A stretch of 64,000 bases of DNA from assembly GCF_000717595.1 (NCBI RefSeq), contig NZ_JNZO01000050.1, positions 7,603 through 71,602 of the forward strand, read 5' to 3'. The notes below the pieces were generated by a model. It saw only the letters and a list, made by a program, of their open reading frames with translations, did not search any database and had not been told where the DNA came from. The DNA is from Streptomyces flavochromogenes (lineage in GTDB: Bacteria; Actinomycetota; Actinomycetes; Streptomycetales; Streptomycetaceae). Shown here one piece after another: positions 1 through 8,236 of this stretch (within the stretch, counting starts at the first letter, position 1; each line of letters begins with the position of its first letter). The position numbers and the translations under genes were made by a program.

Positions 1-422
1 ACCGTCACCGCCGCCGGCAGACCCGCCAGGAGGAGGGACAGTCCCACCGGGAGCACCCCCGCCCACACCGTTGGCGAGACGTACGCGGTGCCGGACGTAC
101 CGTCCACCAGCCACGCACGGACCGGTTGCGAAGCGACGTCGCCCTCGACGGGGACGTCGGACGACGAGCCGCCGTCGTCCGGGGTGAAGGCGCCCGAGCA
201 GGACGTCGACGTTCCCGCATTGGCCACGGTGTTGTCGTACGTCCGGCAGCTGACCTCGGTCACGGTCCCGGGCTCGCCCCACAGCGCCGCCCGCAGCTCG
301 CCGGTGAAGTTCGTCAGCACGACGTAGGCCAGAAACAGCCCGAACAGACAGGCCAGCGCCAGCCACGGCGCAGGTCCGACCTGCTCCGGTTGCCCGTCCA
401 GAACGTCCCCACCCTCGCTCAT
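1..422 (-). CDS. Two-helix membrane protein, C-terminus outside window
   Basis: An open frame on the minus strand runs from an ATG at 422 off the left edge, giving at least 140 residues starting MSEGGDVLDGQPEQ. One hydrophobic segment (WLALACLFGLFLAYVVL) lies near residues 20-37 and a second (WAGVLPVGLSLLLAG) near residues 120-135. Between them is a probable extracytoplasmic loop with two cysteines and a Ser/Asp-rich stretch. The 5' end carries a short duplication of the motif CCTCGCTCATCCCCAC, so an upstream out-of-frame ATG also exists. I do not recognise the family; small two-helix proteins of this kind are common in Streptomyces. Function unknown. Confidence 0.6.
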   Translation of the reverse strand, partial: MSEGGDVLDGQPEQVGPAPWLALACLFGLFLAYVVLTNFTGELRAALWGEPGTVTEVSCRTYDNTVANAGTSTSCSGAFTPDDGGSSSDVPVEGDVASQPVRAWLVDGTSGTAYVSPTVWAGVLPVGLSLLLAGLPAAVT

Positions 423-477
423 CCCCACCCTCGCTCATCCCCACCCTCGGCTCGCTGACGGACCTCCAGGGTGACCG

Positions 478-549
478 ATCCGAAGCGCCCTCGGAAGCCC
501 TCCATGGCGTGCTGGTGGGCTCGCACGATCGTCGAGTCGACCGACCACC
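478..549 (-). pseudogene. IS5-type transposase scrap
   Basis: Minus-strand translation gives WWSVDSTIVRAHQHA. This matches the first catalytic-aspartate motif (VDSTxxRAHQHAAG) of IS5/IS427-group DDE transposases. Only about 20 codons remain and no ends of an element are visible. It directly abuts the CRISPR-like repeats that follow, so the insertion may have truncated that array. Confidence 0.55.
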
Positions 550-557
550 ATCTCTGT

Positions 558-647
558 CGGAATACCCCCGCTCGCGCGGGGGCCGGGCCGCTACCTTCAG
601 CAGGCTGGCGCCGAGATGCGGAACACGTCCGCTCGCGCGGGGATGGT
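558..647 (+). CRISPR. Relic of a type I-E-like CRISPR array (two repeats, one spacer)
   Basis: Two 29-nt units at 558-586 and 619-647 share 22 of 29 bases, including an identical central CCGCTCGCGCGGGG. They begin exactly 61 bp apart, which is the 29+32 period of type I-E arrays. Each starts CGGAAYAC and contains the short GC-rich inverted repeat (CCGC...GCGG) usual for actinobacterial type I-E repeats. The 32-nt interval (587-618) would be the spacer. No third unit occurs one period to either side, and no cas gene is in the window. Divergence is in the 3' third. Chance similarity in GC-rich DNA is the alternative, but the exact period argues against it. Confidence 0.5.
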
Positions 648-671
648 CCCGCCGCCGTCTTCCGGCGATGC

Positions 672-1367
672 CTAGGACAGGGGTGTGGGTCGTCGAGGGG
701 GTGGTACGGCCCGCAGCAGCTCCCAGAGAGGTCTGGAGCCGCCGGCCCATTCGGCGAGGACTGTGCGGTTGACCAGATGCAGTCGCTGGTCGCGGGCGAA
801 CTCGATGGCCGGCCTGGTGAACCTGCCGTTAGTGACGAGAACGACGACGTCGCCTCCGTGGACGGGTCGGCCGGTGCCGTTGAGGACCTGCAGGTCCGGG
901 GTACCGACCGCGGCCCCGGCCAGTCCGTCCCGGCGGTGTTTGCACTGGATGACCCACCGCCGCCCGAAAGGATCGGTTGCCTTCACATCCGCACCGTTGT
1001 CCCCGGCACCGCCGACCTGCACGGCATCCGCGCACCCGTCACGGTGCATCAAATCCCGAACCGCGTGCTCGAACTGCCGATGATGCAACGCGTCCAGCTG
1101 CGCCAGGGCGTACCGAAGCCCTTGAGACCGCACGCGTTCCCACTGGACCGCCCGCTGCCGCCGGACCATCCGGACAGCCACCACCCCGCCTGCGAGCAGC
1201 ACCGGGACGACCGGGACCCATGGATGGGCGGCGAGGAACCTCACCACGCCCGTCAGGAGCAGCCACACGAGAAGAACACCGCCACCGACGAGGACAAGCT
1301 GCTCACCACCTGCGTTCTTGCGTGAGCGTCGCCTCGCCGGGCGGCGTCGCGCAGGGCGCCGGCTCAC
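672..1367 (-). CDS. Membrane-anchored Mrr-type restriction endonuclease
   Basis: The C-terminal half has the Mrr_cat (PD-(D/E)XK) pattern: HRQFEHAVRDLM helix, then G-D-N-GADV, then VIQCKH, then a strand (VVVLVTNGRF), helix and LVNRTVL. The candidate catalytic residues are the Asp of GADV and the Gln-x-Lys of QCK. The N-terminus is Arg-rich and followed by two hydrophobic segments (about residues 24-45 and 51-65), so the nuclease domain probably hangs on the inner face of the membrane. I chose the GTG at 1367 because GGAG lies upstream; the frame stays open to an ATG at 1451 inside the 60-bp repeats. Proteins of this architecture are widespread in Streptomyces and are presumed to cleave modified or foreign DNA. 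No methylase partner is adjacent. Confidence 0.75.
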   Translation of the reverse strand: MSRRPARRRPARRRSRKNAGGEQLVLVGGGVLLVWLLLTGVVRFLAAHPWVPVVPVLLAGGVVAVRMVRRQRAVQWERVRSQGLRYALAQLDALHHRQFEHAVRDLMHRDGCADAVQVGGAGDNGADVKATDPFGRRWVIQCKHRRDGLAGAAVGTPDLQVLNGTGRPVHGGDVVVLVTNGRFTRPAIEFARDQRLHLVNRTVLAEWAGGSRPLWELLRAVPPPRRPTPLS

Positions 1368-1387
1368 CTGGCGCCCCCGCTCCGGTC

Positions 1388-1567
1388 CCACTTGATCGGG
1401 TATGACACCGTTGGAGCCGGCCGCGGAGCGGTCTGCTTCCACGCGGGCCATTTGATCGGGTAGGACACGGTCGGCGACGGATCGGGCGCCGACCTACCCG
1501 AGCTCGGCCACTTGATCGGATAGGTCACCACCGACGACGACCGAGGCGCCGGCCCCCGCTCCGTTCC
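1388..1567. repeat. Three tandem 60-bp repeats upstream of the Mrr-like gene
   Basis: CCAYTTGATCGGRTA recurs at 1388, 1448 and 1508, exactly 60 bp apart. The 3' part of each unit is diverged. On the minus strand the conserved part reads (T/V)V(S/T)YPIKW three times with a 20-residue period, in a frame that is otherwise Arg/Pro-rich and unconvincing. The units may be a scrap of a repeat protein or a regulatory array in front of the nuclease gene. Confidence 0.6.
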
Positions 1568-2136
1568 CGTCCCGCTGCCCGCCGATGTGCGCCGCACTGC
1601 TGGCTGGTGGCTGGGGCCACGGTGTGATCGTGCCGGCCGATGATGCGCGCCGGGTGCCAGCGCTCTGGACGAGAGTGGGGGTGACGTCATCCCGGCTCCG
1701 GCTCGACGCCTACGCCTGTACACGCCCCTGTGCGTGGGTTCCCGCCACATTGCCCAGGACGCGCGAACACTTCCTTTGGAGGCTGGATTCCTGATGCGGT
1801 GGTCCTGCTGCCGGAAAGCGGAACCGCTGGGCCGGTGCCGTGACAGGGCCAGGCGTGGGTGCACACCCGGCGTTTTATGATGTTTTCGGTTAAGGCGAGA
1901 GCGGGGGATCAGCCGGGCGAATCGGCGCTTATATGTGCGCCTTGGTGATCGCTGCAGGGTCATCCGGAAAAGCATATTCCATGGCGTTGTCTCGGTGCGT
2001 CCGCTGGAACGTGGTATCCGGAAGGTGATCAAGGGGTGTGTAGCGCCGGCCCTGCTGTTCTGGCCCTGCCCGGGATCCGCTCGGGGCCGCCAGGGTCACT
2101 TGCGCCTGCTGTTCGTGTCGCTGTAAACCCTTGGCC
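1568..2136. other. No supported gene
   Basis: Short frames on both strands here are Arg-rich or start without a ribosome binding site. I find no tRNA-like fold or recognisable protein motif. It may hold the promoter of the AraC-type gene that starts at 2137. Confidence 0.5.
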
Positions 2137-3126
2137 ATGTTGCCCGAGAGATCGTTCCGCAGTGAAGAATTGGCACCCGGTGACCGATTCGACTGTTTCG
2201 CGGCCCTCATGGCCGAGACGCACGCACCGATGGAAATGGAAAGCGACTATGCCACTGAATTCCAAGTGAACCAGCGCGTCATTTCTCTGGGGGAGGTGGC
2301 GGTCTACCCAGCGGAATGCCAACCCCTTGTCTTCCGTCGCACCGCGAAGCTCATCCGGAAGGCTGATCCCGAGGCGTACCACCTTTCCCTCATCCAGCGC
2401 GGGGAAGGACACGTCACCCTCGGCAAAGAGACCCGTACGCACCGCGCGTACGACCTGCACACCAGCGACACTTCCAGGGTCTGGGAGATCCAAACCGGCC
2501 GTGAGCCTCTCCGCTTCATCGGCGTGGAGATACCCAAGGCGGTGCTGCCCCTGCCCGCGCGGGAAGCCGACCGCGTGATCGGTGGGAGGTTGTCGGCACG
2601 AGAGGGGACGGGGGCGCTGCTGGCGCAGTTCCTGACCCGGATGGTGGCGGACAGCAGGTCGTACCGGCCATCTGAGGCACCCCGGTTACGGACCGTACTG
2701 GCCGATCTGGTCGCCGCGGTCTTCGCCGGTGCCCTCGACGCAGAGCGCAGTCTGCCGTACGAGACGCACCGGCGGACACTGGCTCTCAGCATCAGGACCT
2801 TCATCCGGGAGAACGCCGACGACTCCCGGCTGGATGTCCCCTCGATTGCCGCCGCGCACCACATCTCGGTCAGCTACCTCCACCGGCTGTTCCAGCAGGA
2901 GGGGGACGGCACCACGGTGGGGAGGGCCCTGCTGCGTCAGCGCCTGGAGCACGCGCGTCGTGACCTGCTCGACCCGCTGCTGCGGGAAATGCCCGTGCAC
3001 GTGATCGCCGCACGCCGTGGCTTCAGCCACGCGGCTGCCTTCAGCCGCGCATTCCGCGACGCCTACGCGATGACCCCCACCGCCTACCGCCAGACGACGC
3101 CCACGGCCACCGGGGGCGGCGAGTAG
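2137..3126 (+). CDS. AraC/XylS-family transcriptional regulator
   Basis: About 329 residues. The N-terminal 190 residues match the AraC_binding_2 cupin-like effector domain (FQVNQRVISLGEVAVYP, then YHLSLIQRGEGHV and a region of beta strands). The C-terminal 110 residues are the two helix-turn-helix AraC DNA-binding domain: LDVPSIAAAHHISVSYLHRLFQ for the first motif, and VHVIAARRGFSHAAAFSRAFRDAYAMTP for the second with the family signature. The ATG at 2137 is preceded by an in-frame TTG at 2131 and no strong ribosome binding site, so the start is uncertain. The target is unknown; the secreted protein and ABC genes immediately downstream are candidates. Confidence 0.88.
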   Translation: MLPERSFRSEELAPGDRFDCFAALMAETHAPMEMESDYATEFQVNQRVISLGEVAVYPAECQPLVFRRTAKLIRKADPEAYHLSLIQRGEGHVTLGKETRTHRAYDLHTSDTSRVWEIQTGREPLRFIGVEIPKAVLPLPAREADRVIGGRLSAREGTGALLAQFLTRMVADSRSYRPSEAPRLRTVLADLVAAVFAGALDAERSLPYETHRRTLALSIRTFIRENADDSRLDVPSIAAAHHISVSYLHRLFQQEGDGTTVGRALLRQRLEHARRDLLDPLLREMPVHVIAARRGFSHAAAFSRAFRDAYAMTPTAYRQTTPTATGGGE

Positions 3127-3258
3127 ACGGATCGTCAAGGCGCTGTCGACTCCTGGCCAACGACTCGGCCGGCTCCGCTTCACAGAATGATTCACGTTCG
3201 AGCGGGGCCCGCCGAGTCCGGTATGGATCCCTGTGTCAGTCAAGGAAATGGAGCTCCC

Positions 3259-3627
3259 ATGAAGATGGGCATGCGTCGTGCCGCTGTTGGTCTCTTCGCT
3301 CTCGCGGCGATCGCCGGTTCGTCCCCGGCCTTCGCCTGGTCGCAGACGCACTACGGGGCCAAGGCGTGGACCGAACAGTCCGACACGGTCATGAACATCC
3401 GCGACCTGGAGGCGGACGGCAACTCCGTGAAGGCCGAGTACTACCGCAACGCCCACCCGGCCGACAAGCTCACGCTGTGGAACAAGGCCGGCGCTGAGGG
3501 CCCGGCCGACAACGACGGCAACCCGGGCACGGTGGAGAGCGGCAAGCACTCCACCATCTTCCGCGGCCAGGCCTGCGAGGTCCGCAACAACCTGCCCGAC
3601 CTCTGCGGCGGTATGGAGTCCTTCTGA
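3259..3627 (+). CDS. Small secreted protein of unknown function
   Basis: The ATG at 3259 follows AAGGAAATGGAG. The 122-residue product has a Sec signal peptide (MKMGMRRAAVGLFALAAIAG) with a likely cleavage after AFA. The mature part is hydrophilic with two cysteines near the C-terminus (QACEVRNNLPDLCGG) that could form a disulfide. I do not recognise the fold. A hairpin follows the gene, so it is probably transcribed alone. It lies between an AraC regulator and an ABC transporter pair. Confidence 0.8.
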   Translation: MKMGMRRAAVGLFALAAIAGSSPAFAWSQTHYGAKAWTEQSDTVMNIRDLEADGNSVKAEYYRNAHPADKLTLWNKAGAEGPADNDGNPGTVESGKHSTIFRGQACEVRNNLPDLCGGMESF

Positions 3628-3704
3628 GCCGGCCGCCCTGCGGCCCGTGAACGCCCTTGCCCTACCGGGGCGTCACCCCGCAGGACCTGACAACCGCTCG
3701 TCGC

Positions 3705-3745
3705 GCGCCGGGAGGCGACCTCTCTCACAGGCCGCCTCCCGGCGC
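3705..3745 (+). terminator. Hairpin after the small secreted protein gene
   Basis: GCGCCGGGAGGCG (3705-3717) pairs perfectly with CGCCTCCCGGCGC (3733-3745) around a 15-nt loop. It lacks a T tract, as is usual for Streptomyces terminators. It separates the secreted-protein gene from the ABC transporter pair. Confidence 0.6.
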
Positions 3746-3795
3746 CGACGTGCAGTGTATGCAGCCGCCATCGAGAAGAACGGGGAGACCGCGCA

Positions 3796-4584
3796 GTGCA
3801 AGGCCAAGACGACCCACCGGTACTCGACATCCAGAGGCTGACCTGCCACGTGCCAGGCCGGACGCTCTTCGAGGACGTCACCCTGAGCATCGGGGCAGGT
3901 GAGTCCGTGGCTGTCACCGGACCAAGCGGCAGCGGCAAGAGCACGCTCCTGATGAGCATCCTCGGCCTCATCCGCCCGGCCGAGGGCACCGTACGAGTCG
4001 CGGGCGCCGACCTTGGCGCGATGTCCTCACGTGCGCTCGCCCGGCACCGGCGCCGCAACATGGGCATGGTCTTCCAGTTCGGTGAACTCCTCCCCGAACT
4101 ATCCCCGTTGGAGAACGTGGCACTGGCCGGCCTGCTCGGCGGCATGCGGCCCAAGGAGGCCGACCGCCGCGCGACGGATCTGCTGGGCGAGCTCGGCGTC
4201 CACCCGGTGGACGGACCCGTGGACACCTTGTCCGGCGGCGAGCGCCAGCGCACCGCGGTCGCCCGCGCTCTGATGAACGAACCGGCACTGCTGCTGGCCG
4301 ACGAACCCACCGGCTCGCTCGACCCCGCCCACCGCCACGCCGTCACAGAACTCCTCCACAATCTCCCCGCCACCCGAGGGTGCGCCCTGCTGCTCGTCAC
4401 CCACGACGAGGCAGTAGCCCGGCGCGCCGACCGGCGCGTCGCCCTCGATGCCGGGCGCCTGGTGCCGCAAGACGCCACCGCCACACCGCAACCACCCGAC
4501 ACCTCCACCGGCCGACAACGCACCGCGCCGCTCAACTGGCTGCCCGGCGCTCGCTCCACCTCCCGTTCCAGGGCCCGCTCATGA
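3796..4584 (+). CDS. ABC transporter ATP-binding protein (LolD/MacB type)
   Basis: 262 residues with the full nucleotide-binding set: Walker A GPSGSGKST at residues 42-50, a Q-loop in MGMVFQFGE, signature LSGGE near residue 149, Walker B LLLADEPTGS, and the H-loop in LLVTHDE. The GTG start at 3796 has GGGGAG 9 nt upstream. The TGA overlaps the ATG of the next gene (ATGA), so the two are translationally coupled. This is the ATPase half of a MacB/FtsX-like system. Such systems move lipoproteins or peptides from the membrane, or sense envelope stress, rather than import solutes. The C-terminal tail of about 40 residues is Pro/Thr/Arg-rich and low-complexity. Confidence 0.93.
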   Translation: MQGQDDPPVLDIQRLTCHVPGRTLFEDVTLSIGAGESVAVTGPSGSGKSTLLMSILGLIRPAEGTVRVAGADLGAMSSRALARHRRRNMGMVFQFGELLPELSPLENVALAGLLGGMRPKEADRRATDLLGELGVHPVDGPVDTLSGGERQRTAVARALMNEPALLLADEPTGSLDPAHRHAVTELLHNLPATRGCALLLVTHDEAVARRADRRVALDAGRLVPQDATATPQPPDTSTGRQRTAPLNWLPGARSTSRSRARS

Positions 4585-6761
4585 CCACAGGCAGGCTCGC
4601 GTCGCAGCTGTGGAGGATCGGTGCGTCGACCGCACACCGTGCGGAAGCCGGCCGCATCCGCTCCTGGGCCCTGGCCCTGGCCACTGCCCTGCTCACCCTC
4701 GCCGTCGGCGGGCTGGCGGTCACCGACGCCTCCTTCGACGGCCGCACACAACGCACTCTGGAACGCTCTCCCCGTCTGACCGCGGCCTACCCCGACGAGC
4801 CGATGCGAGCCCTGTGGAGATGGGATCCCGCCGAGGCCGACGGCCTGGCCTACGACGTCATCCACCTCGAGCCGCTCACGGACCGGCTGACGCCCCCACC
4901 CGGCCTGCCACGCTGGCCCCTGCCCGGTGAAGCCTTCGCATCCCGGGCACTGCTCGACGCCTCCGGCGCAGACGCGGTGGCCGCGCAGTACGGCCGCCTC
5001 GCCGGTGTGATCGAGCCCGCCGGTCTGGAAGCCCCCGGCGAGTTCCTGGTCTACACCCGGCCCACCGCAGCCATGCTGGACCGCTCTGTGATGCAAGGAA
5101 TCAGCGGCTTCGGCGAGACGACCGGTACCGGCGTCCTGGGCGAGCACCTGCACTACTTCGGGAAGGCCGAGTTCCTCGCCGCCTACGCCGGGTTCGTGCT
5201 CCTGCCCGTGGCCCTGCTCGTCGCCATTGCCGTCCGCACGGGAGCCACTGCCCGGGACCGCAGGACCATGCTGCTCGCGGCACTCGGCAGCAGTCGGTTC
5301 GCGCGTGCCTGCTGCACAGCCGGCGAGGCGGCCCGACCGGTTGCACTGGGCGCGGCCGCAGGAGCGGTCGCCATGCTGCCCGCCCTCATCATCGACATCC
5401 CCCTCCCTTCCACGACGTTCATCCTGGCCGCCCGGGACGTACGTGCGGCAGCCCCGCTGGTGGCAGGCATCCTGGTAGCCGTCCCGGCCGCCATCCTCCT
5501 CGTGACTGCCCTCGCGCAACCGCGCCGCCGCGCGCAAGCCACCCGCCCGACGGCAGTCCGCACCCGCAGAGCCACCTGGAGCCTGTGGCTGTTCCCCGTC
5601 GCGCTGCTCTTCACGGTCCGGGTCGTCGACCTGGCGCCTCCCGACACAGTCGTGGTCCTTTACGCCACCGGGTACCTGCTCGTCCTGGTCACCCTCCCCA
5701 GCGCCATCGGCACGTGCGTCAGCCTGCTGGGACCGCATCTCGCGACCCTCGGCTACCGGAGGGGCGCCGCCGGCCCGCTACTCGCCGGGCGGCGGATGGC
5801 GGCGGCGCCCCACACGGTCACTCGCCTGGTCGCCGCCCTCGTCATCGCCATCGGCATCGCCGTTCAGATCCAGGTGTGGACGGCGTCCCTGACCGCGGCA
5901 GGCCAGGGAGCGGTCGACTCGCGCGAGCGGCTGGGCACCAGTGTGCTGCGGGTCGCCCCCTACGCAGAACCCGCCAAGGTGCAAGCGTTCCACGACGCGC
6001 TACCGCCGGAAGTGCACGCACTCGCGGTGCAGGTGCACGCAGAAGGCAAGGGCCAGGTTGAACTCGTCGGCGACTGTCCCGCGCTGCGCGAGCTGCGCAT
6101 ATCCTGCAACGAGCGTCCGCAGCCGATCTCCTTCGCAACATCCGAGTCACGGCTGCGGGAGTACCTCGGCGGTGTCGGCGCAGCCGACGGCATGGAGGTC
6201 GTGGTGCGATCTGGCGATATCGCGCAGCTAGCCGCGGCGGCCGATGCCGGACGCGAGCTGGTTCTCTTCGGCACCGGCGGCCAGCAACTTCCGCTGGCCA
6301 CGCTGAACGGGGTTGCCCACCGCCACCTCGCCATGACCGCCAGAGTCGACTACGTACTCAACGGCGGCGGCCTGGGCAAACTGACCATCGCGGCGGGCTG
6401 GCTGCGTCTACTGTCCACGGCCGGCATCACCATCGTCTGTCTGAGCGCGGGCATCGGCGCGATAACGGACTTCCTGCGCTTCGGACGCGAACTCGCGCCA
6501 CTGTCCGTGATAGCGCCCGGAAGGCGGCTCTACGGTGCGGTCGCGGGCTGGTCGCTCCTGCTCCCGGCAGCCCTGGCCTCGCTCGCCGGGGTCGGCTTGG
6601 CCTGGTGGCTGGCCGCGCCGGTCAGGAGCGTCGCCCCCAGCGACCCCCTGGGCCTGGCGTCCCTCACCTCGGGCGCGCTGGTGTGCGCTCTCGCGCTCAC
6701 GGTGTGGGGGGCAGCCACGGCGCTACGGGCAGCAACCGGGTGGCGGCCGGGCGGCGACTGA
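4581..6761 (+). CDS. FtsX-like ABC transporter permease
   Basis: 726 residues, starting MTTGRLASQLWRIGAST at the ATG that overlaps the ATPase stop codon. One helix near the N-terminus (ALALATALLTLAVGG) is followed by an extracytoplasmic domain of about 150 residues, a cluster of helices (FVLLPVALLVAIAV, VALGAAAGAVAMLPALI, LVAGILVAVPAAILLV and two more), a second soluble domain, and three C-terminal helices ending AATALRAATG. This is the duplicated FtsX layout of actinobacterial permeases that act with MacB-type ATPases. The substrate is not evident. The adjoining secreted protein and AraC regulator could be related to it. Confidence 0.88.
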   Translation: MTTGRLASQLWRIGASTAHRAEAGRIRSWALALATALLTLAVGGLAVTDASFDGRTQRTLERSPRLTAAYPDEPMRALWRWDPAEADGLAYDVIHLEPLTDRLTPPPGLPRWPLPGEAFASRALLDASGADAVAAQYGRLAGVIEPAGLEAPGEFLVYTRPTAAMLDRSVMQGISGFGETTGTGVLGEHLHYFGKAEFLAAYAGFVLLPVALLVAIAVRTGATARDRRTMLLAALGSSRFARACCTAGEAARPVALGAAAGAVAMLPALIIDIPLPSTTFILAARDVRAAAPLVAGILVAVPAAILLVTALAQPRRRAQATRPTAVRTRRATWSLWLFPVALLFTVRVVDLAPPDTVVVLYATGYLLVLVTLPSAIGTCVSLLGPHLATLGYRRGAAGPLLAGRRMAAAPHTVTRLVAALVIAIGIAVQIQVWTASLTAAGQGAVDSRERLGTSVLRVAPYAEPAKVQAFHDALPPEVHALAVQVHAEGKGQVELVGDCPALRELRISCNERPQPISFATSESRLREYLGGVGAADGMEVVVRSGDIAQLAAAADAGRELVLFGTGGQQLPLATLNGVAHRHLAMTARVDYVLNGGGLGKLTIAAGWLRLLSTAGITIVCLSAGIGAITDFLRFGRELAPLSVIAPGRRLYGAVAGWSLLLPAALASLAGVGLAWWLAAPVRSVAPSDPLGLASLTSGALVCALALTVWGAATALRAATGWRPGGD

Positions 6762-7130
6762 ACCCCGCCACCGACCCGGGCGGTCATGTCCACCCACCGC
6801 AAACGCGTCCGACGGACTACGGTCGGCCGTGGCGACTTGAGGATCAGCCCGGCCGCCTCACCGGCCTGGCCGACTTCGACGCCGCCAGCTGCCCGGAAAC
6901 CGAGGTAGCCACCGATCGCGACAAGGGCCCCTTTGCTTGCCGCCGCTCAGTCAAAGGTGATGATGCGCCCCGGCGTCTTGGAATCGAAGGCTCAGGTGGG
7001 CTCCTGCCGCAGAACGTCGGAGCTTAGTGCGGCTGTTGGGCATGCGGCCGGGCCCCGATCCAAGACGGAGGTCCGCCAAGTCCGACCCGACCCGGGCACC
7101 CCGTGCCCCGGGTCACGCTGAAGTGCTGCC
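6762..7130. other. No supported gene
   Basis: I find no frame with convincing codon use or a ribosome binding site, and no strong hairpin. It separates the ABC operon from an insertion-sequence graveyard. Confidence 0.45.
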
Positions 7131-7560
7131 CTGAGGTCCCCGACTGGTGAGGCCAGGCTCCTCCAGATACTCGGTGGCCGTCCCCGGCCGCCACCGGATC
7201 GGGCGACGCGGCTGGCGCCGGACACAGGGGAGTTTGGCCCGGCCGAACATCTGGCGCTTGATCATCTTGATGTGGTTGACCCGGCCTTCCACCGGACCGG
7301 AGTTCCAGCAGGTAGTCAAGCCCTGGACGACCGCGTCCCAGTCCTTCTCCAGGCCGGTGGCAAATGTGTGGAGTCCTGGCAGATCGTCGGCGCGGGTGGC
7401 AGTGACCCAGTCTTTGAGGTGCTGGCCGGAGCGGGTGGTGAGGATCTCGGCGAAGGTGCGGACGTGTCCATGGAGGGCGGTCGGTTCCGGGCACCGGGCG
7501 AGGACGGCGGTGAAGTGCTGGCCTTCTTCGTCGCCCAAGTGCTCAGGATGTCGCATCATC
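7131..7560 (-). pseudogene. ISL3-family transposase, C-terminal fragment
   Basis: The minus strand encodes HFTAVLARCPEPTALHGHVRTFAEIL, then GLHTFATGLEKDWDAVVQGLT and GPVEGRVNHIKMIKRQMFGRA. This is the C-terminal third of ISL3 transposases, whose conserved block is SGxVEGxVNRxKxxKRxMYGRA. The N-terminal zinc finger and most of the catalytic domain are missing, and the last residues diverge after the GRA motif. No terminal repeats are seen. Confidence 0.75.
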
Positions 7561-8019
7561 CACCCAGTCCTGTCGGACGCCCGGAGGTGCAGGCGCGACC
7601 ACGCGGATGCGACGGCGGCCTGGCCCCCCGTCCTCCCTGCCCGCTCCTGCTGACGGCCTGGGCGGCCTCGAGACGGGCCTTCCATGTGTCGAAGCCGGCC
7701 GTCCGGTGTCCGTCCGGAGACCGCACGGCCGCCTGTGCCTCCAGAAAGGGGATCAGATGCCGCAACACGTATAACGGACAGGGGCCGGATCCCGCGGGAC
7801 GGATCTTCGCGACCCGCTCCCGAGCCACTCCCCGAGGCTGGAGGTGGACACCTCGAAGCCGTGCGTCCTGCCCAGAGCGACGAGGCGCTTGTACCCGATC
7901 GCCTGGCTTCCGCCAGCGGCCGAGTAGAGGGCCTCAGCTCCTCCTCGAACTCCGAACCGTCCGCCGGCCCACCACCGCCACCGTCCGCGGAGGACTTCTC
8001 CGGAATCGTCATCATCCCC
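7561..8019 (-). pseudogene. Broken gene for a helix-turn-helix protein
   Basis: Reading the minus strand from an ATG at about 8019 gives MMTIPEKSSADGGGGG. Another frame continues with LYSAAGGSQAIGYKRLVALG, then GFEVSTSSLGEWL, then in the next frame VLRHLIPFLEAQAA. The order (helix, HTH of the STSSLGEWL type, then a helix ending FLEAQ) resembles the N-terminal regulatory HTH found on many Streptomyces signalling proteins. At least two frameshifts separate the parts, and the downstream end is replaced by the ISL3 fragment. Confidence 0.35.
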
Positions 8020-8236
8020 CTTCTGAACAGCACGAACACCGACGGTTCACGTCGCCGGACATCGCCGGAACCTGACTTCTCTTGGGGCCTGTCGGTGTGT
8101 GGCGTAGCCGGGTGGGAGGAGGGGCTACGCATTGGCGCCGTGGGATTTGTCGAGGCGGAGGAGAGCCCCCACGGTTAGGTGTGCTCCCCGGCCGGGGCCG
8201 TGGCCCCCGCCGGACGTCGGCCAGCGACTAGTGCCG

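Noticed and set aside
3441..5738. 765-codon minus-strand frame across the ABC/FtsX genes
   Set aside because: It is the antisense of three convincing genes and its translation is low-complexity Gly/Arg/Gln text.
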